In this document: positions 6,462 to 14,956 of the stretch, in pieces
Position numbering within the stretch: position 1 is the first letter of the stretch
Layout of the letters: each line of letters opens with the position of its first letter
Assembly (NCBI GenBank): GCA_030633185.1
Contig: DAOVTG010000005.1
Span: 1-27,688 of the forward strand
Length of the DNA: 27,688 nt
From: Deltaproteobacteria bacterium
Lineage (GTDB): Bacteria > Desulfobacterota > Anaeroferrophillalia > Anaeroferrophillales > Tharpellaceae
Reading direction: 5' to 3'
Program-made: the position numbers and the translations under genes
Notes under the pieces: generated by a model
What the model was told of the DNA's origin: nothing
The model's input: the letters and a program-made list of their open reading frames with translations, nothing else
Databases searched by the model: none

Positions 6462-8294
6462 ATGGCTAAGCAGTTTTTGGATCCGCATGATGTTCCGGCG
6501 ATTGAAGGAACTGAAGGATGGGAAAGAATGTATCCTTACTATTATCAGTTTTCGACTGATGATAAAGAGCGCAAAGAGTACGAGAGCGGACAGCTCTGGT
6601 ATTATGACGGCCTCCACTACCCTGAACCCCATACTCCGTTCGACCTGATTTGGGATGAGGCCTGGTACCTGGCTCTCTCCCAATATAACTCAAGAATTTT
6701 CATGGTGCCACCGGCCAAAGGCATCGATCATCGCATTGTCAATGGTCATGTCTATATTACACCGATCGGCATTGCTGATCCCAAAGAGATTGAGGCCCGG
6801 ATTCCTCTCTTTATGAAGCGGGCGGGCCACTATTACGAAAACTGGGATAAAATTTACGATGGTTGGGTTGAGAAAACCATCGAACTGATTGAAGAGCTGG
6901 AGGCGGTTGAGTTTAAAAACCTGCCCGAGATGGAAGATGAGAGCGTGGTTTTTGAGCATCGGGGCATGGGCAGTGGTTACGATCTCGGGGTTCAGTATGA
7001 CGAACTCATCAATATGGGTTTTAAAGTCTGGCAATACCATTTTGAGATGCTTAACCTTGGTTATGCAGCCTATGTAACTTTTATTAATACTGCCAACCAA
7101 TTTTTCCCCGACATCCCGATGGCGACCCTGACAAAAATGGTTTCAGGTATCGATGTGGTTATGTATCGACCCGATAGCGAGTTGATCAAACTGGCAAAAA
7201 TGGCGTTGGAATTTAAGCTTGAATCTAAGCTTGATGCGCAAACCAGTTTTGCCTCACTGCAGCAAGAACTAGGAACTTCAGATAATGGTAAAAAGTGGCT
7301 GGCGGCCTTTGAGGAAGCCCGTTACCCATGGTTCCATATCTCTACCGGAACTGGCTGGTTTCATCATAACAGATCCTGGAACGACGATCTCGATGTCCCT
7401 CTGGCCAATATCAAGATGCATATCGAATCCCTGCAGGCGGGCAAAGATCCGAGCCGGCCAACGGCGAAGCTGATTGCTGAGCGTGACCGTATTGTAGATG
7501 AATATATGGAGCTCTTTCAAAACCCGGATGACAAAAAAGCCTTTCAAGAAGCTTTAGGAATTGCGCGTAAGGTTTTCCCTTATGTTGAAAACCATCTCTT
7601 TTATGTTGAGCACTGGTTTCATTCAGTTTTCTGGAACAAGATGAGAGATCTGTCGCGGGTTCTGGTCGATGGCGGCATGATTAAAGAGGTAGAAGATATC
7701 TGGTACCTGAATCGAGCCGACATTAAAGTTCTGATTGATGATATGGTTCGGGCCTGGGCCACCGGGGTTGTTCCGGCCGGTCGTAACAAATGGCCTAAAG
7801 AGATTGAATGGCGCAAAGGTGTTATGGCTAAATTTCGCGAATGGACACCACCGCCGGCCTTAGGCGTTCCGCCCGAAGTCGTTACCGAACCCTTCTCGAT
7901 TGTTCTCTGGGGAGTGACCACCAATGTCTTGAAAAAATGGCTCACCAGCCTTGATACTGCCGATGGAGATATTACTGAGTTACATGGGTCTCCTGGTTCC
8001 AGTGGGATCGTGGAGGGAAAAGCCCGGGTCATCAAAAAGGTCGCAGACTTGGCGTTGTTACAAGCTGGTGAAATCATGGTTGCGCCCACGACTTCCCCCA
8101 GCTGGGCCCCGGCTTTCACCAAAATTGCCGGAGCGGTTACTGATGTCGGTGGCCCAATGTGTCATGCTGCTATTGTTTGCCGTGAGTATGGTTTACCAAC
8201 CGTCGTTGGTACCGGTAATGGTACTTCGGTTATCAAGACTGGTGACCTGATCAGACTTGATGGTGATAGTGGCATAGTAGAACTTCTCAAATAG
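6462..8294 (+). CDS. ppsA: Phenylphosphate synthase, phosphohistidine (swivelling) subunit
   Basis: A 610-aa protein matching the 70-kDa subunit of phenylphosphate synthase. The C-terminal about 110 residues form the PEP-utilising mobile domain, with the phosphoryl-carrying histidine at about 568 in GGPMCHAAIVCREYGLP, almost the same position as the His569 described for the Thauera aromatica protein. The rest resembles the central part of PEP synthase and should bind the phenol. With the neighbouring ppsB product it transfers the beta-phosphate of ATP through this histidine to phenol. The ATG at 6462 has a GGAGG ribosome binding site (6449-6453); an ATG 7 bases earlier runs into a stop. A third, CBS-domain protein that stimulates the Thauera enzyme is not present here. 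A different phenolic substrate is possible. Confidence 0.9.
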   Translation: MAKQFLDPHDVPAIEGTEGWERMYPYYYQFSTDDKERKEYESGQLWYYDGLHYPEPHTPFDLIWDEAWYLALSQYNSRIFMVPPAKGIDHRIVNGHVYITPIGIADPKEIEARIPLFMKRAGHYYENWDKIYDGWVEKTIELIEELEAVEFKNLPEMEDESVVFEHRGMGSGYDLGVQYDELINMGFKVWQYHFEMLNLGYAAYVTFINTANQFFPDIPMATLTKMVSGIDVVMYRPDSELIKLAKMALEFKLESKLDAQTSFASLQQELGTSDNGKKWLAAFEEARYPWFHISTGTGWFHHNRSWNDDLDVPLANIKMHIESLQAGKDPSRPTAKLIAERDRIVDEYMELFQNPDDKKAFQEALGIARKVFPYVENHLFYVEHWFHSVFWNKMRDLSRVLVDGGMIKEVEDIWYLNRADIKVLIDDMVRAWATGVVPAGRNKWPKEIEWRKGVMAKFREWTPPPALGVPPEVVTEPFSIVLWGVTTNVLKKWLTSLDTADGDITELHGSPGSSGIVEGKARVIKKVADLALLQAGEIMVAPTTSPSWAPAFTKIAGAVTDVGGPMCHAAIVCREYGLPTVVGTGNGTSVIKTGDLIRLDGDSGIVELLK

Positions 8295-8320
8295 TCACTA
8301 AACAGAATAACTGGTTGAAA

Positions 8321-8360
8321 CCGGCATGAGAGGGTTTAAAACTGACCCCTCTCATGCCGG
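8321..8360 (+). other. Perfect 14-bp hairpin between ppsA and ppsB
   Basis: CCGGCATGAGAGGG (8321-8334) is exactly inverted at 8347-8360 with a 12-nt AT-rich loop. No T run follows, so read-through is expected. It begins 26 bp after the ppsA stop and ends 34 bp before the ppsB start. An mRNA-stabilising or processing hairpin setting the subunit ratio is one reading; a simple palindromic repeat is another. Confidence 0.6.
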
Positions 8361-8394
8361 ATAAAAGCGCTTGACTAAATTATCGGAATAAGAA

Positions 8395-9462
8395 ATGGAC
8401 AATCTAGAAAAAAAATTAACCCTCTGGTACAACGAACTGAAAGGGGAAAATTTCCCTTTGGTTGGTAAAAAAAATGCAAACCTCGGGGAGATGTTGAAGG
8501 CCGACATTCCAATCAGCCCCGGGTTTGCCATTACCATCCATGCCAATGATATTTTCATGCAAGAGTCTGGAATCAAGGTTGAACTGGAGCAGTTAATTGC
8601 TAACCAGAGTAAGGAGACAACCCCTGAAAATATTGTTCATTTAAGCGAATTTGCCATGGCCGCGATTGAGAAAGCTACCATGCCTGAGGCTTTGGAAAAA
8701 CATATTCTAAGAGATTATCACCGGCTCTGTGAGATTTGCGGGGTTGAGGATCTGCCAGTCGCGGTGCGCTCGAGTGGAGCCGTAAGCATGCCGGGGCAGA
8801 TGGAAACCTATCTTAATATCAGAGGCGATCGGGATCTGTCTGATTATATCAAAAAATGTTGGGCCAGCTCTTATTGTATCGAGGCACTTACTTATCGGGT
8901 CAATCGCGATATTGGAGTCCTTTTTAATATCGGCGTTGGCATACCGAAAATGGTTAACTCAAAAACATCAGGGGTTATTTTTACGAACAATCCAATCAAT
9001 GGTGATCCTTCAAAGATCTCTATCGATGCCAGCTACGGATTGGGAGAGGCTGTAGTCAGCGGTTTGGTGACGCCGGACAGCTACCTGATTGATAAAATTA
9101 CTTTAGATCCCGTCAAAATTATTCGGGGCAGCAAAGAGATTGAGTGCGTCTATCGTACCGGCAGCAGTGACATTGTCGAAAAAGAGGTCGATGAAGCACG
9201 GCGCAAAGTTAATTCTTTAAGCCCGGAAGAGTTGCGCCATCTCTGTATCACGTCAAAAAAAATAGAGAAGTATTACGGCAAAGCTTATGACATAGAATTC
9301 GGCATTGACGCAGACTTGAAATTCCCTGATAATGTCATCATTCTACAAGTTCGGCCGGAATCAGTATGGAATAAGAAAAAAGCAGAGAACAAGAAAAGCG
9401 AACCGACAGATGCAATGAGTATGATTTTAAAACAGTTAATCAATGGAGTTAAGTTCAGTTGA
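8395..9462 (+). CDS. ppsB: Phenylphosphate synthase, ATP-binding subunit
   Basis: A 355-aa protein corresponding to the N-terminal ATP-grasp half of PEP synthase / pyruvate phosphate dikinase. It has VGKKNANLGEM (23-33), the ATP-binding AVRSSGAVSMPGQMETYLN (123-141, the SMPGQMET part being dikinase-like) and a terminal QVRPE (318-322). The mobile histidine domain is missing and is supplied by the upstream ppsA product. Size and domain split match protein 2 of the Thauera phenylphosphate synthase (about 40 kDa). It is predicted to phosphorylate the PpsA histidine from ATP, releasing AMP and phosphate. The tail after about 325 is lysine-rich. The ATG follows a modest CGGAA site. Confidence 0.9.
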   Translation: MDNLEKKLTLWYNELKGENFPLVGKKNANLGEMLKADIPISPGFAITIHANDIFMQESGIKVELEQLIANQSKETTPENIVHLSEFAMAAIEKATMPEALEKHILRDYHRLCEICGVEDLPVAVRSSGAVSMPGQMETYLNIRGDRDLSDYIKKCWASSYCIEALTYRVNRDIGVLFNIGVGIPKMVNSKTSGVIFTNNPINGDPSKISIDASYGLGEAVVSGLVTPDSYLIDKITLDPVKIIRGSKEIECVYRTGSSDIVEKEVDEARRKVNSLSPEELRHLCITSKKIEKYYGKAYDIEFGIDADLKFPDNVIILQVRPESVWNKKKAENKKSEPTDAMSMILKQLINGVKFS

Positions 9463-9480
9463 GCTGGGCTCCGCTCAAAG

Positions 9481-9509
9481 CCAGTTCGGCGTTCAGTAGG
9501 CTGAACTGG
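9481..9509 (+). other. Small hairpin between ppsB and the UbiD gene
   Basis: CCAGTTC (9481-9487) is inverted at 9503-9509 in the 73-bp spacer, upstream of an A-rich stretch and the GAGGT ribosome binding site of the next gene. It is weak compared with the ppsA-ppsB hairpin and its function is unknown. Confidence 0.35.
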
Positions 9510-9535
9510 AAAAACTTAAAAAAAAGAGGTAAAGC

Positions 9536-10951
9536 ATGGACTTAAGAGACTTTATTAGCAAATGTGAAGCTGCTGGCAAATTAAAAAGAGTTAAAAAAGA
9601 GGTCGACTGGAACCTGGAGTTGTCCCATATATCCAAAATAAATGAAGAAAAAGATGGCGGCGCCCTCCTCTTTGAAAATGTTAAAGGCTATAAAAATTCG
9701 GTTTTAACCGGCGCCTACTCAACCAAAGAAAACTTTGCCATCGCCTTGGGACTGCCGCTCGGCACATCAATGTGTGACATGTCCAAACACTGGATGCAAC
9801 TGGCCATTAAAAAAACCTATGATCCAATTGTAGTCAAAGACGGTCCGATTCTTGAGAACATCATCGAACGTGACAAGATTAATCTCTTCGATTTTCCGGT
9901 TCCACAGATGTACCCCCAGGATGGTGGGCGCTTTATCGGTACGGCGGCAACCCTGGTGACAAAAGATCCAGAATCCGGTTGGGTCAATCTCGGAACCTAC
10001 CGAATGCAGATCCTCGATGAAAAGAGCGCCGGCATTCAAATCATCAAAGGTAAACATGCCGATTTTATGATGAAAAAATATCAGAAAATGGGTAAAAAAA
10101 TGGCCGCTCTTCTGGTCATCGGTGGTGATCCACTCGGCTTCCTTACCGGGTCTACCCTGGTTTCTGCAGAAACCAGCGAATATGAAATCATGGGCGCCCT
10201 GCGGGAAGGCCCAATTGAAATCATTAACAGCGAAATTAGCGGATTGCCTTTTATGGCTAATGCGGAGATCGTACTTGAGGGTGAGGTTGATCCCAACCCG
10301 GAAAATTGGCGCCAAGAAGGACCGTTCGGCGAATACACCGGCTACTACTCCGGCAAAAAGAGCGAGGAGTGGCCTAAACCGTGGCTTGATGTCCAGCGTA
10401 TTTACCACCGTAATGACTATATTTTATGGTCAACTACGGTTGGCAAACCGGTTACCGATACGCACATGATTCAATCACTCAACCGAACCGCGACTTTGTG
10501 GACAGACCTTGAGACAGCACGGGTTCCCGGAATTCAGTCAGTCTATATCCCGGCAGCATCCACCGGTCGCTTCTGGGTCATCGTTTCGGTCAAGCAGATG
10601 TATCCCGGCCATCCGAACCACATCGCTGATGCAGTGTTCGGCTCGACAACGGGTCATTACGGCATGAAGGGAGTTATCGTCGTCGATGAAGATATCCCCG
10701 CAGATGACTGGAATAAAGTGTTGTGGGCTATGTCGGTACGCTATGATCCCAAACGTGATACCCAGATCTACAATCGCGGCCGCTCCACACCTCTTGACCC
10801 GGCCCTGCATCACAGCGAACGTGATATCGTTTCCCGAATTGCCATCGACGCCTGCACCCCGTATGAATGGGATCGCAAACCGCAGGAAATTTTTCTTGAT
10901 GAAGACATGGAGAAAAAAGTTCGCGATAATTGGGAGAGTTATGGCCTTTAA
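9536..10951 (+). CDS. UbiD-family carboxylase/decarboxylase, probable phenylphosphate carboxylase
   Basis: A 471-aa prenyl-FMN-dependent UbiD-family enzyme. The three residues that support chemistry in this family are recognisable as Arg156 (in GTYRMQ) and Glu261/Glu266 (in EGPFGEYTG), with the same spacing as Arg173/Glu277/Glu282 of fungal Fdc1. Next to phenylphosphate synthase, the expected reaction is carboxylation of phenylphosphate to 4-hydroxybenzoate. The Thauera enzyme uses two UbiD-like subunits plus gamma and delta; only one UbiD is present here. The alternative is a reversible hydroxyarylic acid decarboxylase, because the UbiD, LpdD-like and UbiX genes together match the BsdBCD/LpdBCD gene set. 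The start has a GAGGT ribosome binding site 7 nt upstream. Confidence 0.88.
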   Translation: MDLRDFISKCEAAGKLKRVKKEVDWNLELSHISKINEEKDGGALLFENVKGYKNSVLTGAYSTKENFAIALGLPLGTSMCDMSKHWMQLAIKKTYDPIVVKDGPILENIIERDKINLFDFPVPQMYPQDGGRFIGTAATLVTKDPESGWVNLGTYRMQILDEKSAGIQIIKGKHADFMMKKYQKMGKKMAALLVIGGDPLGFLTGSTLVSAETSEYEIMGALREGPIEIINSEISGLPFMANAEIVLEGEVDPNPENWRQEGPFGEYTGYYSGKKSEEWPKPWLDVQRIYHRNDYILWSTTVGKPVTDTHMIQSLNRTATLWTDLETARVPGIQSVYIPAASTGRFWVIVSVKQMYPGHPNHIADAVFGSTTGHYGMKGVIVVDEDIPADDWNKVLWAMSVRYDPKRDTQIYNRGRSTPLDPALHHSERDIVSRIAIDACTPYEWDRKPQEIFLDEDMEKKVRDNWESYGL

Positions 10952-10959
10952 ATCATAAG

Positions 10960-11111
10960 GTTACTATTCAGCGTGCCACTCTCAAACTACCGAGATTGGG
11001 GTCATTGCTGGTACAAGGTGCGTGAGCACCCCAGCTTTGACCCCGTCTATGAGGGCGAAGCAAAGTTCGCCACTATTCGCTGTATCTTTATGGAAGACAC
11101 CTGATTTTAAC
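10960..11111 (+). mobile_element. IS66-type MITE, copy 4, abutting the next gene
   Basis: The left end GTTACTATTCAG starts 9 bp after the UbiD stop codon, and the right end CACCTGATTTTAAC finishes one base before the start codon at 11113. The core folds as GGGGTCA/TGACCCC (10998-11004 with 11038-11044), inner GCTGG/CCAGC and GGTGC/GCACC, followed by GGCGAA-N6-TTCGCC. The flanking octamers do not match, so the insertion is old or rearranged. It forms nearly the whole spacer between two genes of one predicted enzyme system. Confidence 0.7.
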
Positions 11112-11112
11112 T

Positions 11113-11496
11113 ATGCAAAGTATTGAAACGATAGTCAGCAACAGCAAGAATGAATACACCCTGCAAGGAACCGTCATTATACTCGACAATGATGATGTTG
11201 TCGTGGTTATTGGCGGAGGAAGAGACCATATCGGGGCGCTCGGCCTGGCTGTCCCTCGACCCAGCCTACAAGATACAAGTTGCACAAGTGCTACCTCTTC
11301 AATTTTAACCATGCTTAGCCATAAGGATGATATCCTGGCAAAAGATGTCAGCGAGAAAATAGCAGCAGCCACCGAACGTAATATCGCTATTATCGCCGGG
11401 GTTCATTACGACAATTTGCCCTTGGCCGACCTCGAAATATTGCGCGAACTGTGGCTATCACTAACTGAGAAAATAATAACTTATATTAATCGATAA
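11113..11496 (+). CDS. LpdD-like small subunit associated with the UbiD enzyme
   Basis: A 127-aa protein with the pattern I associate with LpdD-like prenylated-flavin accessory proteins: GGGRDHIGA (34-42), PRPSLQD (48-54), a Ser/Thr-rich strand, HKDD (70-73) and AGVHYDNL (95-102). Proteins of this family accompany UbiD and UbiX in gallate and 4-hydroxybenzoate decarboxylase operons and are thought to help cofactor delivery or assembly. Here it sits between the UbiD and UbiX genes on the same strand. It may serve as the small (gamma-like) carboxylase subunit. The start is uncertain: no strong ribosome binding site precedes ATG 11113, because the upstream sequence is a MITE whose TGGAAG lies further away than usual. 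Confidence 0.75.
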   Translation: MQSIETIVSNSKNEYTLQGTVIILDNDDVVVVIGGGRDHIGALGLAVPRPSLQDTSCTSATSSILTMLSHKDDILAKDVSEKIAAATERNIAIIAGVHYDNLPLADLEILRELWLSLTEKIITYINR

Positions 11497-11530
11497 AAAC
11501 TTTTAATCTTATTGCTATTTTTTGGGAAAA

Positions 11531-12106
11531 ATGAAAAAAAGAAAGATCATAATTGGTATTTCGGGGGCTTCAGGAACCATCTACGGCGTCAGGCTGCTGG
11601 AAACTCTCAAAAACTACAGCGAAATTGAAACTCACTTGGTGATTTCAAATATCGCCAAAGAGATCATTCTCCATGAAAGTGGTAAGGATCCTGATGAAGT
11701 CTTAAGCTTGGCTGATGTCGTCCATCCCATAAAAAATCTTGGAGCGGCAATCTCAAGCGGCTCATTTCTGACTGAAGGGATGATTATTGCACCCTGTTCG
11801 ATTAAATCGCTCTCCGGAATTGCCAATTCATATAATGACAATCTTTTGGTACGAGCGGCTGACGTCTGTTTAAAAGAGAGGCGCAAACTGATCATAGTTC
11901 TTCGGGAAACACCCTTGCATCTCGGGCACTTGGAATTGATGACCAAGGTAACCCAGTATGGAGCCACCCTGCTGCCGCCGATGCCCTCTTTTTATCATAA
12001 TCCGAAAACCATCGATGATATAATTAACCAGACAGTCGGCAAAGTGCTGGATAATTTCGGCATAGAACATTATCTTTTCACACGTTGGAAGAGCGAGGAG
12101 GCTTAA
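11531..12106 (+). CDS. ubiX: UbiX-family flavin prenyltransferase
   Basis: Makes prenyl-FMN, the cofactor of UbiD-type enzymes, from FMN and dimethylallyl phosphate. It is a 191-aa protein with the flavin-binding GISGASG (9-15), APCS (87-90) and the signature RETPLHLGHL (125-134). An in-frame TTG lies 9 bases upstream, but ATG 11531 gives the usual UbiX N-terminus (MKKRKIIIGISG); the ribosome binding site is poor for either. Its gene ends one base before the next start, implying co-transcription. It presumably supplies the UbiD enzyme at 9536. Confidence 0.93.
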   Translation: MKKRKIIIGISGASGTIYGVRLLETLKNYSEIETHLVISNIAKEIILHESGKDPDEVLSLADVVHPIKNLGAAISSGSFLTEGMIIAPCSIKSLSGIANSYNDNLLVRAADVCLKERRKLIIVLRETPLHLGHLELMTKVTQYGATLLPPMPSFYHNPKTIDDIINQTVGKVLDNFGIEHYLFTRWKSEEA

Positions 12107-12107
12107 G

Positions 12108-13112
12108 ATGAAACAAGGATTGAGGAGAAGGTTGAGGAGAGGGTTGATTGCACTGGGGATGTTGCTGATTGCATTTTTACTGATTAGCCCGTCGGTTGTA
12201 AGCGCCGGTGGTGGCCAGAGCTATCCTAACGGATCCACAGCAATTATGTCCGGTGCAGTTCCACCACCAGGTTTTTATCTGATAAACTATGCCTACTACT
12301 ATAACGCTAATGAAATGAAAGATGATCATGGCGACGATGTTGATGCTTTTGATGGCCTCACCGTCTGGGCCGAAGTCTTGAGATTAATCTGGATTTCTGA
12401 TTATAAGATTTTAGGGGGCAACTACGGCCAACACGTTTTCCTCCCTATTCTTGATGTCAGTCTTGATTTCAAGAACGGGGTGCCAGCAGGACCTAAACAT
12501 AAAGACAGCTATGATGATACCGATATCCCCTATATAATCTATAGTCCTTTCTTTCTCGCCCATCATTTCTTTCAAGGCAAACTCCATACTGTTTTTTCAT
12601 TACCTGACATCTATATTCCTGTAGGTCAGGATGATGAAAATATGGCCAGTGTTGGACATAATTTCTGGACTTTCGAACCGGTATTTGCATTCACTTATAT
12701 GCCGACACCGGCATGGGAATTCTCGATGAAATTCATGTATGATTTCAACACCAAACAGGATAACTGCCCAACCGTTTACGGATTTGAAGTTGATCGCACA
12801 CCAGGTGATGAATTTCATTTTGATTACAGTGCCTCTTATGCTTTCTCTAAAAGTTTTCGCATTGGACTCAACGGATACTGCTACTGGCAGACCACCGATG
12901 ACGATTACGATATCGGTGGTAATGTACCACCACCAGTACGTGAATTGCTGAAAGATGACGAAGGTAACCACAGTGAAGTTTTTGCCGTTGGCCCCGGTAT
13001 CTGGTATAATTACAAAAATATGTTTTTTGAACTTCGAACTCAATTTGAAATGGGCGCTAAGAACAAAACTGAAGGTCAAAATGTATGGTTTACCATGGTC
13101 TATGCTTTCTAG
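12108..13112 (+). CDS. MetA-type phenol-degradation outer-membrane channel
   Basis: A 334-aa protein with a strongly basic start (RRRLRR), a hydrophobic core and a likely signal-peptidase site after VVSA (Ala33). The remainder shows alternating aromatic/polar strands and ends in phenylalanine, as outer-membrane beta-barrels do. The pattern fits the putative MetA-pathway-of-phenol-degradation family (Phenol_MetA_deg), found in aromatic-degradation clusters and believed to admit hydrophobic substrates. It follows ubiX by one base with a GAGGAGG ribosome binding site, and two hairpins close the transcription unit after it. Uptake of phenol or a related aromatic across the outer membrane is inferred. 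Confidence 0.8.
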   Translation: MKQGLRRRLRRGLIALGMLLIAFLLISPSVVSAGGGQSYPNGSTAIMSGAVPPPGFYLINYAYYYNANEMKDDHGDDVDAFDGLTVWAEVLRLIWISDYKILGGNYGQHVFLPILDVSLDFKNGVPAGPKHKDSYDDTDIPYIIYSPFFLAHHFFQGKLHTVFSLPDIYIPVGQDDENMASVGHNFWTFEPVFAFTYMPTPAWEFSMKFMYDFNTKQDNCPTVYGFEVDRTPGDEFHFDYSASYAFSKSFRIGLNGYCYWQTTDDDYDIGGNVPPPVRELLKDDEGNHSEVFAVGPGIWYNYKNMFFELRTQFEMGAKNKTEGQNVWFTMVYAF

Positions 13113-13153
13113 AACTTTATTGGGTTTGAAATGGTTTCAGACCCAATAAAGTT
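13113..13153 (+). terminator. Strong hairpin after the outer-membrane channel gene
   Basis: AACTTTATTGGGT (13113-13125) is exactly inverted at 13141-13153, with a further TGAAA/TTTCA pair inside. It begins directly after the stop codon. It lacks a T run on the plus strand and may protect the mRNA 3' end rather than terminate. Confidence 0.5.
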
Positions 13154-13170
13154 ACATGCAAACAATTACG

Positions 13171-13224
13171 GGGATGATAGCTGACTGCGCTTTTATATAG
13201 GAGCGGCTTTCATCCCTTTTTTTT
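13171..13224 (+). terminator. Rho-independent terminator ending the ppsA-to-channel operon
   Basis: GGGATGA (13171-13177) pairs with TCATCCC (13210-13216), extended inward by AGC/GCT with mismatches, and is immediately followed by eight T (13217-13224). This is the clearest terminator in the window. It separates the carboxylation genes from the ligase/reductase genes. Confidence 0.75.
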
Positions 13225-13276
13225 GCCAAAAATCAAGCTAAGACAAATTATTTAATGTGAACGGAGAGAGGGAAAA

Positions 13277-14923
13277 ATGCGCGTAATCAGATATTCAGAT
13301 GAGATGATCAGTGAATTTCAGGCAGACGGCCACTGGACCAACGAAACGTTCTATGATTTTTGGCAGAACAACGCCGAAAAACTGACCGATCAAGAAGCTC
13401 TGGTTGATTCTCAATACCGGATAACTTGGGGCCAGGCTCTGCCGCTGATAAACTCAATTGCAGCCCATTTTATTTCTCAAGGGATTCCCCAACATGCCCG
13501 GATTATCATCCAGGTTCCGAATACGGCCTTCGGTTTTCTCGCCCGGATCGCCGCCGAAAGAGCCGGACTCATCGCCTTGGTTGCCTACCCCTACCTGCGT
13601 GAAAAAGAGCTAGATTATATGCTCGAACGCACCCAGGCGGAAGCCGTGGTTTGCCCCTTTGAATATCGGAATTTTAACTACCTGAATATGTTCCGCGAAC
13701 TCAACGAAAAACATAACTGTATCAAAAATTTCTACCTGCTCGACGAAGAAGTTCCAAGTGGCCTTGGAGATGATGTCTTCTCACTGATAAAAGCTGCCAA
13801 CGAACTCAAAGTTTTGCCGGATGCAGACTATCAAGCTCGGCGTTTCGACCCCTGCCGCAACGTCTGTCTTTTAACCTCAACTACCGGCACTACCGGCATT
13901 CCCAAACTCGTTGAGTGGCCGATTGCCTCCCGCCTCTGTACCTCAAAATCCCGGGTTGATCTCTGGGATCTGACGAGTGATGATGTTACTTTTGCCATCG
14001 CCCCGCACGCCGGTGGCGCCGGCGGTACCCTGACCTATTTTGCGGCGCCATTGGTCGGCGCTAAAGTCGTTCTTCTTGAAGATTTCGACCCCGAACTTGC
14101 CCTTGCAACTATCGCCAAAGAGAAATGCACCGCTATTGGCGTCGTTCCGACGCATCTTGTCAAAATGCTCGAAAAAGATGTCGAAGACTATGACCTTTCA
14201 AGCCTGCGTTTTATTCGTTCAGCCGGCGGCTACCTCTCGCCACAACTAGCAGAAGAGGCTGAAGGCCGCCTTGGCGGTGCCATAACCAGCGATCTCGGAA
14301 CCCAGGATGTGGGCTCGGTCTCCGGCTGCAAAGTCACCGATCCGGTTGATCTTCGACGTCGCACCGTTGGCCGCTCCCTGCCAGGAAATGTAATTAAACT
14401 ACTCGATGACGACGACAATGAAGTTACCGACGGCGAGGCCGGAGCCCTCTGGTTCCGCGGCCCTCACGCCCCGGCTGGCTACCATCGCGACCTCGAAACA
14501 ACAATGTCGATTTTCCGCGAAGATGGCTGGACGACAACCGGCGATCTCGTAAAATATGACCGCGGCTGTCTCTGGATCATGGGCCGTAAAAAAGATATGA
14601 TCATCCGCGGCGGCCAGAACATCTATCCCGCTGAAATTGAAGGTTTGCTGAATGAACATCCGAGTGTCGTCAACGTCGCTGTAGTTGCTATGCCGGATCA
14701 TAAATTCGGCGAGAAAGCCTGCGCCTTCACAATCCTAAGAAAAGGCTGTACATTAGAATTTGATGAAATGGTCAACTTTCTCAAAGAGAAGAAGATTGCC
14801 AACTACAAACTCCCGGAACGCCTTGAGATCGTCCCCGAGTTCCCGGCCGTAGGCGACTCTGGCAAAGTCAACAAGGAGACTTTGAAAGTCATGGTCGCGG
14901 ATATGCTGAAAGCTGAAGAATAA
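13277..14923 (+). CDS. Acyl-CoA synthetase (AMP-forming), probable 4-hydroxybenzoate-CoA ligase
   Basis: A 548-aa ANL-superfamily enzyme. It has the adenylate P-loop TSTTGTTGIPK (200-210), a GDLVKYDRG hinge-region motif, GRKKDMIIRGGQNIYPAEIE and the C-terminal catalytic lysine near 530 (GDSGKVNK). It resembles the 2,3-dihydroxybenzoate-AMP ligase and alicyclic/aromatic acid ligase branch. Between the carboxylase genes and the Mo-reductase genes, the natural role is ATP- and CoA-dependent activation of 4-hydroxybenzoate. The exact acid cannot be read from sequence. It starts after a terminator, with a GGAGAGAGGG ribosome binding site, so it probably has its own promoter. Confidence 0.85.
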   Translation: MRVIRYSDEMISEFQADGHWTNETFYDFWQNNAEKLTDQEALVDSQYRITWGQALPLINSIAAHFISQGIPQHARIIIQVPNTAFGFLARIAAERAGLIALVAYPYLREKELDYMLERTQAEAVVCPFEYRNFNYLNMFRELNEKHNCIKNFYLLDEEVPSGLGDDVFSLIKAANELKVLPDADYQARRFDPCRNVCLLTSTTGTTGIPKLVEWPIASRLCTSKSRVDLWDLTSDDVTFAIAPHAGGAGGTLTYFAAPLVGAKVVLLEDFDPELALATIAKEKCTAIGVVPTHLVKMLEKDVEDYDLSSLRFIRSAGGYLSPQLAEEAEGRLGGAITSDLGTQDVGSVSGCKVTDPVDLRRRTVGRSLPGNVIKLLDDDDNEVTDGEAGALWFRGPHAPAGYHRDLETTMSIFREDGWTTTGDLVKYDRGCLWIMGRKKDMIIRGGQNIYPAEIEGLLNEHPSVVNVAVVAMPDHKFGEKACAFTILRKGCTLEFDEMVNFLKEKKIANYKLPERLEIVPEFPAVGDSGKVNKETLKVMVADMLKAEE

Positions 14924-14956
14924 AAAAATCAACGCTTTCTGTAGTTGTTTAATTCA

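Noticed and set aside
7619..8122. Long minus-strand open frame inside ppsA, and similar long antisense frames inside rmlA, the UbiD gene and the FAD-subunit gene
   Set aside because: They lie opposite well-supported genes with intact motifs, lack ribosome binding sites, and are shadows of codon bias.
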